DNA of 27,539 bases from an uncultured Peptococcaceae bacterium (GCA_934229395.1 CAKQDL010000023.1:1-27539); one strand, 5' to 3'; positions 6,694 to 14,767 are shown, counted from the first letter of the stretch. Made by a program: numbers and translations. Notes: generated from the sequence alone by a model not told the origin.

Positions 6694-6716
6694 CCATCTA
6701 TAAGATTTATAGATGG
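6694..6716 (+). other. perfect 10-bp inverted repeat in the atp leader
   Basis: CCATCTATAA (6694-6703) and TTATAGATGG (6707-6716) pair perfectly around a 3-nt loop. GATAAAG follows instead of a T-run, so it is not a standard terminator. It lies about 55 bp after wecB and upstream of the likely atp promoter. It may be an operator, an RNA-processing hairpin or a weak 3'-end stabiliser for wecB mRNA. Confidence 0.6.
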
Positions 6717-6788
6717 GATAAAGCGACCACTTTTCTGACAATTGAGCCAATTAATAAGAACGTCTTATGTGAAAAATGTAACAAGAGG

Positions 6789-6817
6789 TGGTCAGCCAAT
6801 TGTTATATTGCTATACT
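6789..6817 (+). promoter_or_regulatory. candidate atp operon promoter
   Basis: TATACT at 6812-6817 is a fair -10 box, with TGGTCA (6789-6794) 17 bp upstream as a weak -35. The first gene starts at 6861 after TAGGAGGCGC. A GACCAC/GTGGTC pair at 6725-6730 and 6788-6793 brackets the leader. The evidence is moderate only. Confidence 0.4.
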
Positions 6818-6860
6818 TAGTTTGTGACCAAGGTTAACTGAAGTTTTTTAGGAGGCGCAA

Positions 6861-7154
6861 ATGAGCTACAGAGATAAATTGCGCAACCCAAAGCGCTACC
6901 AAAAGGAGCAAGGGCCAATAGCGCGTATGCTCAACGTGGCGATGAGCTTTGGTATTTCCATGGGCATTTCACTGTTTCTTATGGTCAAGCTCGGCACATG
7001 GCTCGACAATTACTTTCACACATCTCCCTACCTCATGTTTGTCTGCGTGATGGTGGCCATACTGGCTGGTTTTCGTTCTCTTTACAGAGAGGTGCTACGC
7101 TTAGAAGAGGAGGAAAAAAAATCGGAGATGGAGGAGGATGGTCATGTGGATTGA
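6861..7154 (+). CDS. atpZ: AtpZ/AtpI-family small membrane protein
   Basis: This 97-residue protein has two predicted membrane helices (about 27-47 and 56-72), an N-terminal basic arm and an acidic, Glu-rich tail. It fits the ATPase_gene1 family (PF09527), the first gene of many atp operons, proposed to help assemble the c-ring or carry Mg2+/Ca2+. Its last 11 bases overlap the next gene, indicating coupled translation. Confidence 0.85.
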   Translation: MSYRDKLRNPKRYQKEQGPIARMLNVAMSFGISMGISLFLMVKLGTWLDNYFHTSPYLMFVCVMVAILAGFRSLYREVLRLEEEEKKSEMEEDGHVD

Positions 7155-7395
7155 ATTTGGCTTAGGACTAATGGTGGGCGCTGTGTGTTGCTTCGGGAAG
7201 GAATTCCTCTTGCAGCGCTTTGTCCTAAGAGGCAACAAATTTTTGGCAATACTGCTTTTTTGGTTGCGTCTTTTGATTGATTTTGTGGTGATGATTCTAT
7301 TGTATCAATGGAGCATTGCTGCCTTGGTGGGAGGGACCTTGGGCCTTAGCGTTTATACCTTCTACCTCATGATCAAAACCTTCCTAGGGCGGTAA
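7144..7395 (+). CDS. atpI: ATP synthase subunit I-like protein
   Basis: This short, very hydrophobic protein has about three or four membrane segments and sits between atpZ and atpB, where AtpI/AtpR-type assembly factors occur. The ATG at 7144 is preferred, giving 83 residues, because GAGG at 7134-7137 lies 6 bp upstream; the ATG at 7138 would have its ribosome binding site directly adjoining. Family assignment rests on position and topology more than on motifs. Its likely role is c-ring assembly with AtpZ. Confidence 0.7.
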   Translation: MWIEFGLGLMVGAVCCFGKEFLLQRFVLRGNKFLAILLFWLRLLIDFVVMILLYQWSIAALVGGTLGLSVYTFYLMIKTFLGR

Positions 7396-7419
7396 AGCAC
7401 AAAGAAAGAGGTGATATTT

Positions 7420-8115
7420 TTGTTTGCACAAGCATTGCTTGCAAGTGAAGAGGTCTCCAACATCATCTACCAAAACGGTTCGTTTGTGTTGACCTCAGAA
7501 ATTACGACCATGTGGGGCGTTATGCTCGTCTTGGTACTCCTTGCATACTTTGCGACCAAGGACATGAAGCTCAGGCCAAAAACCTGGAGCTTACAAAACA
7601 TCTTTGGTTTCATCATCGACTTCCTCATGGATACCATCGAGGGGGTTATGGGCAAGGAAAAGGGTCGCAAATATGCACCGTTTCTCTTGACACTCTTCTT
7701 TTTGATTATTTGCTCAAACTACGTTGGGCTCTTGCCACTCGCTGGCCACGTCCATGGCGGCTACAAGCCACCTACAAGTAACTTGAGCGTCACTGCAGCC
7801 TTGGCGGTGATTACCATCTTTATGTTTTTCTTCTATGGTATTTCGGCCAATCCAAAGAAATTCTTTAAGTTTTTCTTCTCGCCAATGCTGCCACTGAATT
7901 TGCTTGATTTGTTTACACGTCCGCTCTCGTTGGCCGTCCGTCTTTACGGTAACGTTTTTGGCGAAGAAATGGTTATTGGTTTCCTCTTTGGGATGATGCC
8001 ACTGTTCTTGCCACTGCCAATGTATGCACTGAGTATTCTCTTTGGTGCGATACAGGCGTATGTATTCACACTCTTGGCAACCATTTATATCGAAGAAGGT
8101 GTCAGTGGACACTAA
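7420..8115 (+). CDS. atpB: ATP synthase F0 subunit a
   Basis: The stator half of the ion channel in F0. The call is fixed by PLSLAVRLYGNVFGEE, with the essential Arg174 facing the c-ring Glu, and by the C-terminal helix AIQAYVFTLLATIYIEEG. Five or more membrane helices are apparent. I choose TTG at 7420, giving 231 residues: GAGGTGAT ends at 7415, so GAGG lies 7 bp from the TTG. A GTG at 7411 lies within that Shine-Dalgarno. A TTG start would lower translation of this one-copy subunit relative to c. Confidence 0.93.
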   Translation: MFAQALLASEEVSNIIYQNGSFVLTSEITTMWGVMLVLVLLAYFATKDMKLRPKTWSLQNIFGFIIDFLMDTIEGVMGKEKGRKYAPFLLTLFFLIICSNYVGLLPLAGHVHGGYKPPTSNLSVTAALAVITIFMFFFYGISANPKKFFKFFFSPMLPLNLLDLFTRPLSLAVRLYGNVFGEEMVIGFLFGMMPLFLPLPMYALSILFGAIQAYVFTLLATIYIEEGVSGH

Positions 8116-8167
8116 GCTTTAAAAACGTAGCACACAGCTTATTTAATTTTAAGGAGGAGTTTTCTTT

Positions 8168-8401
8168 ATGACTGCAACAGGATTAATCGCACTTGCTATG
8201 GCACTAGCCATTGGCCTATCCGCCATCGGCTCTGGTATTGGTCAGGGTCTTGCAACCGCTCACGCAACAGAATCTATGGCTCGCCAACCAGAAATGGCCG
8301 GCGCCATCCGTACCACCCTCGTACTTGGTTTGGCATTTATGGAAACCCTCACCATTTACGGTCTTCTTATTGCTCTTATGCTCTATTCCCAATTGGGTTA
8401 A
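8168..8401 (+). CDS. atpE: ATP synthase F0 subunit c, copy 1
   Basis: The ring-forming proteolipid has 77 residues and forms a hairpin of two membrane helices. Helix 1 carries the packing motif GSGIGQG at 21-27 with Gln26. The loop ARQPE is at 38-42, and helix 2 holds the ion-binding Glu59 followed by Thr60, with Tyr64 one turn on. Gln26 plus Glu59-Thr60 are the positions that bind Na+ in Na+-type rings (Gln32, Glu65, Ser66 in Ilyobacter numbering), so ion choice is open. A strong AAGGAGGAG precedes the ATG. The next gene is a near-identical second copy 40 bp downstream. Confidence 0.96.
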   Translation: MTATGLIALAMALAIGLSAIGSGIGQGLATAHATESMARQPEMAGAIRTTLVLGLAFMETLTIYGLLIALMLYSQLG

Positions 8402-8441
8402 TGACAAAATAAACGTCCATATATCAAGGAGGATACAATAA

Positions 8442-8675
8442 ATGAACGCAACTGGATTAATCGCACTTGCTATGGCACTCGCCATTGGTCTATCTGCTAT
8501 CGGCTCTGGTATTGGTCAGGGGCTTGCAACCGCTCACGCTACTGAATCTATGGCTCGTCAACCAGAAATGGCCGGCGCCATCCGTACCACCCTCGTACTT
8601 GGTTTGGCATTTATGGAAACCCTTACCATCTACGGTCTTCTCATCGCTCTTATGCTTTACTCCCAGCTTGGTTAA
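8442..8675 (+). CDS. atpE: ATP synthase F0 subunit c, copy 2
   Basis: This is a tandem duplicate of the preceding gene. The 77-residue protein differs from copy 1 only at residue 2 (Asn for Thr). By eye, the DNA has about 20 differences in 234 bp, nearly all synonymous third positions. A block of more than 60 bp in the second half is identical between the copies. Copy 2 has its own Shine-Dalgarno (AAGGAGGA), so both copies are translated. The ring could contain either or both forms. Strong purifying selection or gene conversion explains the protein identity. Confidence 0.96.
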   Translation: MNATGLIALAMALAIGLSAIGSGIGQGLATAHATESMARQPEMAGAIRTTLVLGLAFMETLTIYGLLIALMLYSQLG

Positions 8676-8718
8676 TGTTTCTCAAGCACAAAATCTAATC
8701 AAGTAAGGAGATGGTTAT

Positions 8719-9204
8719 ATGTCAATTGAGCCATCCACAGTCATTTTTGCCATCATCAACTTCGTAATACTCTTTGCTCTATTAAAGAAGTTTTTGTACA
8801 AGCCACTCTTCAATATGCTCGATGAACGTGCAAGCATCATCGAAAACAGCCTCGACGAAGCCGAAAACGCACGCAACGAAGCCCAAGCCATGAAGGCCGA
8901 ATACGAAGAAAGCTTGAAGGAAGCGCAATCTAAGGCTCAAGAAATTATCCAAAACGCCAACAAGCTTGGCGAGCAAACCCGTGCAGAAATTGTTGCCAAG
9001 GCCCGCGAAGAAGCGCAACGTGCCACCGACAAGGCAAGGGAAGAAATCAACCGCGAAAAGGAACAAGCCCTCAATGATTTACGTGGCGAAGTGGCCGATT
9101 TGGCCGTAGACGCTGCAGCAAAAATCATTGGTCGCTCTGTAACAGAAGCGGATCACGAAAAGCTTGTAGGCGAATTCATTAAAGAGGTGGGGGACGCTAA
9201 ATGA
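8719..9204 (+). CDS. atpF: ATP synthase F0 subunit b
   Basis: The peripheral-stalk subunit has 161 residues, with one N-terminal membrane helix (about 7-27) and then a long, charged, alanine-rich coiled coil that spans the rest of the protein. The KPLFNMLDERA segment just after the membrane helix is typical of b subunits. It links subunit a to delta and alpha. The stop codon overlaps the atpH start (ATGA). Confidence 0.95.
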   Translation: MSIEPSTVIFAIINFVILFALLKKFLYKPLFNMLDERASIIENSLDEAENARNEAQAMKAEYEESLKEAQSKAQEIIQNANKLGEQTRAEIVAKAREEAQRATDKAREEINREKEQALNDLRGEVADLAVDAAAKIIGRSVTEADHEKLVGEFIKEVGDAK

Positions 9205-9767
9205 ACGATGCAGGAGTAGCAAAACGCTATGCACAGGCACTGTTCATGCTCGCAGACGAATCCCAAAACGTCGATAAAATCGGAAACGATTTGCGCCTGG
9301 CCTGCGATACCATTACCGGTAATGCGGAGCTCGCGCAAACCTACACAGGCGCACAGTTTTCCCTAGCTGGTAAGCGTGGTGCCATTACAAAAATTTTTCA
9401 AAACCAAGTGGACCCAAGGGTGCTCAATTTCTTGCTTCTTTTAATAGAAAAGCACCGCACCACATATTTGGCAGACATCACTGAAGCTTATTTTAAGCTC
9501 GACGATGAAAAGAAGGGCATCATTGATGCCACTGCAACCTCTGCCTATCCACTCAAAGAAGATGACGCCAAAAACATCGCCCTTGCTCTAGGCAAGCGCC
9601 TTGGCAAAACTGTGCGTTTAAAGGTTGTCGTAGACCCTAGCATTGTGGCAGGCGTCAAGCTCCAATACGGTGATAAAATTATCGACGGCAGCGTACACTC
9701 TCGTCTTGAAAGCATGCGTAAGCGCCTCATGACGCAGGAAAATGTAGGAGGTGAAGATCCCCAATGA
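9201..9767 (+). CDS. atpH: ATP synthase F1 subunit delta
   Basis: This 188-residue protein begins with the family hallmark AKRYAQALF (residues 7-15) and has the helical N-terminal and mixed C-terminal layout of the OSCP/delta family. The GVKLQYGDKIIDGSVHSRLESMRKRL motif near the end is characteristic; I quote it by its key pattern Gly-x-x-x-x-Gly-Asp and Asp-Gly-Ser. Delta joins the b-stalk to the top of F1. Its stop overlaps the atpA start (ATGA). Confidence 0.95.
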   Translation: MNDAGVAKRYAQALFMLADESQNVDKIGNDLRLACDTITGNAELAQTYTGAQFSLAGKRGAITKIFQNQVDPRVLNFLLLLIEKHRTTYLADITEAYFKLDDEKKGIIDATATSAYPLKEDDAKNIALALGKRLGKTVRLKVVVDPSIVAGVKLQYGDKIIDGSVHSRLESMRKRLMTQENVGGEDPQ

Positions 9768-11278
9768 GCATTAAACCAGATGAAATTAGTGCAATATTAA
9801 AAGAACAAATCCAAAACTTTGACCAAAGTGTGGAAACCTCAGAAATCGGTACCGTTATCGAAGTTGGTGACGGTATTGCCCGTGTGCATGGCCTTCAAAA
9901 CGCCATGGTTAACGAACTCTTGGAATTCCCAGGCGGGGTCAAGGGGATGGCACAAAACCTTGAAGAGGACAACATCGGTTGCATTCTTCTCGGGGAATTT
10001 GATCATATTAAAGACGGCGACTCAGTCAAGCGTACTGGCCGCATTGTAGAAGTACCAGTAGGTGACGAACTGATTGGCCGCGTTGTTAACGCCATCGGCG
10101 AACCAATCGACGGCAAGGGCCCACTCGGTACCACCAAAACCCGCCCAGTAGAAAACGTAGCGCCAGGGGTTATTACCCGTGAAGGCGTACACGAACCACT
10201 ACAAACAGGCCTCAAGGCGATTGACGCCCTCGTACCAATTGGCCGTGGCCAACGTGAGCTCATCATCGGCGACCGTCAAACCGGTAAAACCGCCATCGCC
10301 ATCGACACCATCATCAACCAAAAGGGTCAGGACGTCATCTGCATCTACGTAGCTATTGGCCAAAAGGCCTCCACTGTAGCAAACGTCGTAGGTCAGCTCG
10401 AAAAATACGGCGCCATGGATTATTCCATCGTTGTAGCAGCAACCGCCTCTGAACCTTCCCCAATGCTCTACATTGCACCTTATGCAGGCGCAAGTATGGG
10501 TGAAGAATTTATGGCCCAAGGCAAGGACGTGCTCATCGTTTACGATGACCTTTCCAAGCAAGCCGTGGCCTACCGCGAACTTTCCTTGCTCCTTCACCGC
10601 CCACCAGGACGTGAAGCATATCCAGGGGACGTTTTCTATCTCCACTCCCGTCTTTTGGAACGTGCAGCAAAGCTCGAAGACAAATACGGCGGCGGTTCTA
10701 TGACAGCACTGCCTATCATCGAAACCCAAGCATCCGACGTATCTGCTTATATTCCAACCAACGTTATCTCCATCACCGATGGCCAGATTTTCTTGGAAAG
10801 TGACCTCTTCCACAGTGGTATTCGCCCAGCGATTAACGCAGGTATTTCTGTATCCCGTGTAGGGGGCTCCGCGCAAATCAAGGCCATGAAGAAAATCGCA
10901 GGTAATATGCGTATCGACTTGGCACAGTACAACGAGCTCAAGGCCTTCTCCCAATTTGGTAGTGACCTTGACGAAGGCACCAAGGCGAGCCTTGCTCGTG
11001 GTGAACGCCTCACAGAAATCCTCAAGCAAAAGCAATATGCACCAATGCCAGTAGAAGAACAGGTTGTCAGCATCTACGCCGTAGTAAAGGGCCATTGTGA
11101 CAGCATCAAAACCGAAAGCGTTGGGCGTTTTGAAAAGGAATTCCTTGACTTTATGCGTGCCGGCAAGTACAACGACAGCGTTTTGGGTGTCATCAAATCC
11201 ACCGGTAAGATGGAAAGCGACACCGAAGAAGCGCTCAAGCAAGCCATTAAAGAATTTAAGGAAGGCTTCCAAGGCTAG
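9764..11278 (+). CDS. atpA: ATP synthase F1 subunit alpha
   Basis: The 504-residue non-catalytic nucleotide-binding subunit has full family length. It has an N-terminal beta-barrel (about 25-95), Walker A GDRQTGKT at 169-176, and a Walker B region near LIVYDDLSKQA. The Ser-Arg-Val-Gly-Gly signature, supplying the arginine finger to the beta site, lies near residue 366. The C-terminal helical domain is complete. Alpha forms the hexamer with beta. The ATG is inside an ATGA overlap with atpH, preceded by GGAGGTGA. Confidence 0.98.
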   Translation: MSIKPDEISAILKEQIQNFDQSVETSEIGTVIEVGDGIARVHGLQNAMVNELLEFPGGVKGMAQNLEEDNIGCILLGEFDHIKDGDSVKRTGRIVEVPVGDELIGRVVNAIGEPIDGKGPLGTTKTRPVENVAPGVITREGVHEPLQTGLKAIDALVPIGRGQRELIIGDRQTGKTAIAIDTIINQKGQDVICIYVAIGQKASTVANVVGQLEKYGAMDYSIVVAATASEPSPMLYIAPYAGASMGEEFMAQGKDVLIVYDDLSKQAVAYRELSLLLHRPPGREAYPGDVFYLHSRLLERAAKLEDKYGGGSMTALPIIETQASDVSAYIPTNVISITDGQIFLESDLFHSGIRPAINAGISVSRVGGSAQIKAMKKIAGNMRIDLAQYNELKAFSQFGSDLDEGTKASLARGERLTEILKQKQYAPMPVEEQVVSIYAVVKGHCDSIKTESVGRFEKEFLDFMRAGKYNDSVLGVIKSTGKMESDTEEALKQAIKEFKEGFQG

Positions 11279-11297
11279 GAGAGGATGGTGAGACGTC

Positions 11298-12182
11298 TTG
11301 GCTAATGCAAAAGAAATAAAAGGCAGAATGCAGAGTATTTCCAATACAAAGCAGATTACAGGCGCCATGAAGATGGTCTCCGCCTCCAAGCTGCGCCGTG
11401 CTCAAAAGCAAGCTGGGGCAGGGCGCCCTTATCAGCAAAAGCTGCGCCAGGTATTGGCGAAGGTCAGTGCTTCAGCAGGTGGCGAGATTCACGACCCACT
11501 GCTCGAAGTGCGCGATGTCAAAAAAGAAGCCTTTGTCGTCATTGCTTCCAACAAAGGGCTCGCCGGTGGCTTCAACCACCATGTGCTCAAGGAAGCCCAC
11601 AGTGCCATCAACGAAGCCGTGGCCCAAGGCCATGAAGTGGCCGTTTTTGCCGTCGGCAGAAAGACCAACGAGTACTTCGTTAAGCACCATGTGCCTGTAG
11701 AAAAGGCCTACCTCAACACCCAAGACATTCCAAATCCAGATGACAGTGAGCTCATCTGCAAGGATGTCCGTTCCGCCTACGAAACAGGAAAATTCGACAA
11801 AGTCAGCATTGTCTATCCATTGTTCCGCTCTGTAATGAGCCAGGTGCCAACGGTGGTGCCGCTTCTCCCAATTTCCGTCGATAATTTAACCGACGGCGAA
11901 GAAGAAGCAAGCGAAGGCTACACCGTGGACTTCATCTTTGAACCAGACGCGTCCTCCATCTTGAATCAGCTCTTGCCTATGTATTTGTCCAACCAAATCC
12001 ATAGCTGCATGGCCGATGCCAAAACCGGGGAGCATGGCGCGCGTATGACCGCCATGACCGCAGCAACCGACAATGCCACAGAGCTTCTCAGCAAGCTCGA
12101 AATCAGCTACAACCGCGCTCGTCAAGCAGCAATTACCAACGAAATCACAGAAATTGTTGCCGGTGCGAATGCGCTTGGCTAA
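11298..12182 (+). CDS. atpG: ATP synthase F1 subunit gamma
   Basis: This 294-residue rotor shaft starts with the family signature ANAKEIKGRMQSISNTKQIT and continues into the N-terminal coiled-coil helix with SASKLRRAQ. It ends with the matching C-terminal helix rich in Thr, Asn and Glu (ISYNRARQAAITNEITEIV), the standard gamma signature. The start codon is TTG, with GGTGAGA about 7 bp upstream; there is no in-frame ATG that would keep the conserved N-terminus. The gap to atpA is 19 bp. Confidence 0.96.
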   Translation: MANAKEIKGRMQSISNTKQITGAMKMVSASKLRRAQKQAGAGRPYQQKLRQVLAKVSASAGGEIHDPLLEVRDVKKEAFVVIASNKGLAGGFNHHVLKEAHSAINEAVAQGHEVAVFAVGRKTNEYFVKHHVPVEKAYLNTQDIPNPDDSELICKDVRSAYETGKFDKVSIVYPLFRSVMSQVPTVVPLLPISVDNLTDGEEEASEGYTVDFIFEPDASSILNQLLPMYLSNQIHSCMADAKTGEHGARMTAMTAATDNATELLSKLEISYNRARQAAITNEITEIVAGANALG

Positions 12183-12209
12183 TGCACGCATAAGGGAGGA
12201 AGATCCGTC

Positions 12210-13640
12210 TTGAATAAGCTAGGTAAAATATTAAAGGTTGTAGGCCCAGTTGTAGACGTAGAGTTTACCGCCGACAGCCTTCCAGAAATTAACTATGCCC
12301 TCCATGTAAAAAGCGAGGGTCAATCCATTGAAGTAGCAAGCGACATCAATGTCGTTTTAGAAGTTGCCCAACACTTGGGCGGCAACGTTGTCCGCACCGT
12401 AGCAATGAGCTCCACCGACGGGCTCGTGCGCGGCATGGACGTTATCAACACCGGCAGCCAAATCAGCGTACCAGTAGGTGACGCCACCCTAGGCCGTCTT
12501 TTGAACGTAACCGGTGACCCAATCGACGAAGAAGGCCCGGTAGAAAGCGAAGAACGCTGGTCCATTCACCGCGAAGCACCAGACTTTAGCGAACAAAGCC
12601 CAGAAAAAGAAATCCTCGAAACAGGGATTAAGGTTATAGACCTCCTCTGCCCGTACGTAAAGGGTGGTAAAATCGGCCTCTTTGGCGGTGCAGGTGTAGG
12701 TAAAACCGTACTCATCCAAGAGCTCATCCGCAACATTGCTTACGAACACGGCGGCTACTCCGTCTTTGCCGGTGTAGGCGAACGTACCCGCGAAGGCAAG
12801 GACCTCTTGGTAGAAATGAAGGAAAGTGGCGTTATCAACAAGACCAGCCTCGTGTTTGGTCAGATGAACGAACCACCAGGCGCACGTATGCGTATCGCCC
12901 TCACCGGCCTTACCATTGCAGAATACTTCCGCGATGTACAGCATCAGGACGTGCTCCTCTTTATTGACAACATCTTCCGTTTCACCCAGGCCGGCTCCGA
13001 AGTATCCGCCCTCTTGGGCCGTATGCCATCAGCCGTAGGTTACCAACCAACTTTGGCCACCGAAATGGGTCAAATGCAGGAACGTATCACCTCCACAGAC
13101 AAGGGCTCCATCACCTCTGTACAGGCCGTATATGTACCAGCCGATGACTTGACCGACCCAGCGCCAGCCACCACCTTCGCCCACTTGGATGCCACCACCG
13201 TACTCGACCGTGGTATCTCTGCAAAGGGGATTTACCCAGCCGTAGACCCACTCGGCTCCACATCCCGTATTTTGGATCCGCTCATTGTAGGCGAAGAACA
13301 TTATCAAATCGCCCGTGACGTACAGGAAGTACTCCAACGCTACAAAGACCTTCAAGACATCATCTCCATCCTCGGTATGGACGAATTGAGCGACGAAGAA
13401 AAACTCATCGTAGCACGCGCACGTAAGATTGAACGTTTCTTGAGCCAATGCTTCTTCGTAGCCGAACAGTTCACCGGCAACCCAGGTCAATACATTCCGC
13501 TCAAGGAAACCCTCCGCGGCTTTAAAGAAATCCTAGAAGGCAAGCACGACGATCTACCAGAACAAGCCTTCCTCATGGTCGGCACCATTGATGACGCCGT
13601 AGCCAAAGCCGAAGCCATGAAAAACGGTGCCGCAAACTAA
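12210..13640 (+). CDS. atpD: ATP synthase F1 subunit beta
   Basis: The catalytic subunit has 476 residues. It shows Walker A GGAGVGKT at 159-166, the catalytic GERTREG at 190-196 with Glu191, a Walker B region around LLFIDNIFRFTQAGSEV, and the DELSDEE variant of the DELSEED lever that pushes on gamma. The start is TTG, with GGGAGGA 9 bp upstream; the first residues (NKLGKILKVVGPVVDVEF) are those expected for the family. The gap after atpG is 27 bp and to atpC 15 bp. Confidence 0.98.
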   Translation: MNKLGKILKVVGPVVDVEFTADSLPEINYALHVKSEGQSIEVASDINVVLEVAQHLGGNVVRTVAMSSTDGLVRGMDVINTGSQISVPVGDATLGRLLNVTGDPIDEEGPVESEERWSIHREAPDFSEQSPEKEILETGIKVIDLLCPYVKGGKIGLFGGAGVGKTVLIQELIRNIAYEHGGYSVFAGVGERTREGKDLLVEMKESGVINKTSLVFGQMNEPPGARMRIALTGLTIAEYFRDVQHQDVLLFIDNIFRFTQAGSEVSALLGRMPSAVGYQPTLATEMGQMQERITSTDKGSITSVQAVYVPADDLTDPAPATTFAHLDATTVLDRGISAKGIYPAVDPLGSTSRILDPLIVGEEHYQIARDVQEVLQRYKDLQDIISILGMDELSDEEKLIVARARKIERFLSQCFFVAEQFTGNPGQYIPLKETLRGFKEILEGKHDDLPEQAFLMVGTIDDAVAKAEAMKNGAAN

Positions 13641-13655
13641 TAAGGAGGCGGTATA

Positions 13656-14069
13656 ATGGCAGAAAAACTATTAACGCTTGAAGTGGTCGCGCCAGATCAT
13701 CAAGCGCTGTCCGTTCAAGCAGAAAGCGTCGTCGTACGCTCCCCAGAAGGCGAGCTTGGTTTCCTCGCCAACCACACGCCCCTCATTGCAGCCTTGGTGC
13801 CACAAATTGTGCGCTACAAAGAAGAAGGCGGCAAAGAAGGCCACATCTTCGTAGGCGGCGGCTTTGTAGAAGTCAGCGATAACCACGTGATTATCCTCTC
13901 CCCAAGCGCCGAACGCCCAGAAGACATCGACTATGACCGTGCAGAACGCGCCAAAGAACGCGCCGAAAAACGCCTAGCCAGCCGCGCCAGCGGTGAAGTA
14001 GACGTCGCCCGCGCCGAAGTCGCCCTAAGACGCAGCGTCGAACGACTCAAAATGCAAAAATACATCTAA
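13656..14069 (+). CDS. atpC: ATP synthase F1 subunit epsilon
   Basis: This 137-residue protein has the beta-sandwich first half, including the conserved SPEGELGFLANHTPLIAAL segment near 29-47. The second half has two helices, rich in Ala, Arg and Glu, that can extend into F1 to inhibit hydrolysis. It follows atpD with AAGGAGG and is the last gene before a strong terminator. Confidence 0.95.
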   Translation: MAEKLLTLEVVAPDHQALSVQAESVVVRSPEGELGFLANHTPLIAALVPQIVRYKEEGGKEGHIFVGGGFVEVSDNHVIILSPSAERPEDIDYDRAERAKERAEKRLASRASGEVDVARAEVALRRSVERLKMQKYI

Positions 14070-14072
14070 AAC

Positions 14073-14110
14073 AAAACGACCGCTCCGAGGTTCTGGAGCG
14101 GTCGTTTTTT
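14073..14110 (+). terminator. strong terminator of the atp operon
   Basis: A perfect 14-bp stem pairs 14073-14086 with 14095-14108 around an 8-nt loop, followed by T. The A-rich 5' arm means it could also work on the minus strand. Confidence 0.95.
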
Positions 14111-14112
14111 GA

Positions 14113-14158
14113 TGTGCAGAAAAAGTGTGATTTTTAGAATAAACGTGTATGCATTTTT
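14113..14158 (+). repeat. dispersed 46-bp repeat, copy B
   Basis: This block aligns without gaps to 4762-4807 at 33 of 46 positions, including TGTG.AGAAAAAG at the left and CGTGTATGCATT at the right. As with copy A, it begins only a few bases after a gene-end terminator. Confidence 0.55.
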
Positions 14159-14178
14159 GTTAATGCAGGGCCTCTTCA

Positions 14179-14275
14179 CACTTTTTACGACGTATTTTTG
14201 TGGCATCGCTACATTTTTTACGACGTATTTTTGCGCGACATTACATTTTTTACGACGAATTTCTGCTGCTGGCTG
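14179..14275 (+). repeat. three-unit tandem repeat, period 32-33 bp
   Basis: Units start at 14179, 14212 and 14244. Each has the core CAYTTTTTACGACG followed by WATTTYTG and a variable 10-12 bp end. Units 1 and 2 are closest and unit 3 is diverging. Both strands have open frames across it, but these are low-complexity and have no ribosome binding site. Units are directly abutting, so this is not a CRISPR array. Confidence 0.75.
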
Positions 14276-14767
14276 TGGGCGATTCTTTTTGGGCGGTAGG
14301 GGTTTTTGTTTTGTTGGTTTTTGGCAGAGGGCGGCGAGGAATTTGTCTGTGTACTGCAAACGAATTGCTAACAAATTTTTTGATGGCTGTATGCCTTGCT
14401 CCTTGGCGCGCGGTGGGTGGTTACTTATCGCCTTTTGTTGAAAGAGGGCGCATGATGAAAGCGTAGGGCGGAAGAGTGACGGAATTTTTTGAGCGCAAAA
14501 AAGCTAGGGTCTATAGGCGTTTGTGCATTTAAACAATAAGAATTGGTTAATCTGCACAAAGGTTCAAACATTCTGAAAATATACGGTTGTATAATTGTAA
14601 TTCACAATGGATAAGGTTGGTTATGGGTGCATAAGTGTTACTTATACTGGTTAACCAATTCCTAGAAAGCGCTCTGTTATGAGCTTATTTGATTTATCCC
14701 AAAGAATGTAGGGGAACGAACGATTGATAAAAATTTATCATGGTTCGCTAAAAGTTTCACGAGTGAA
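14276..14767. other. gene-free leader region with several dyads
   Basis: No gene is supported here. Visible structures are TTTGTGCA/TGCACAAA (14520-14527 with 14553-14560) and an 11-bp inverted repeat GAATTGGTTAA/TTAACCAATTC (14540-14550 with 14651-14661). A bulged hairpin of about 31 nt spans 14717-14747. A degenerate piece of the 46-bp repeat ends near 14528. An isolated TATAAT at 14590-14595 lacks a good -35. No tRNA, riboswitch or rRNA was recognised. Confidence 0.5.

Noticed and set aside
10199..11389. 396-codon open frame antisense to atpA
   Set aside because: Its composition (rich in Cys, His and Phe) reflects the shadow of a strongly biased gene. atpA is unambiguous and complete on the plus strand.
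14179..14275. Possible CRISPR array
   Set aside because: Units abut with only 10-12 bp of variable sequence, there are three copies only, and no cas genes are present.
14066..14374. Minus-strand open frame with repeated QKYVVKNV-like peptides
   Set aside because: The repeat is only the translation of the tandem DNA repeat. The frame overlaps the atp terminator and has no ribosome binding site.
14589..14606. Rex-like site TTGT...ACAA in the nuo leader
   Set aside because: Arm spacing (13 or 21 bp) does not fit the 18-bp Rex box, and the inner bases do not match.
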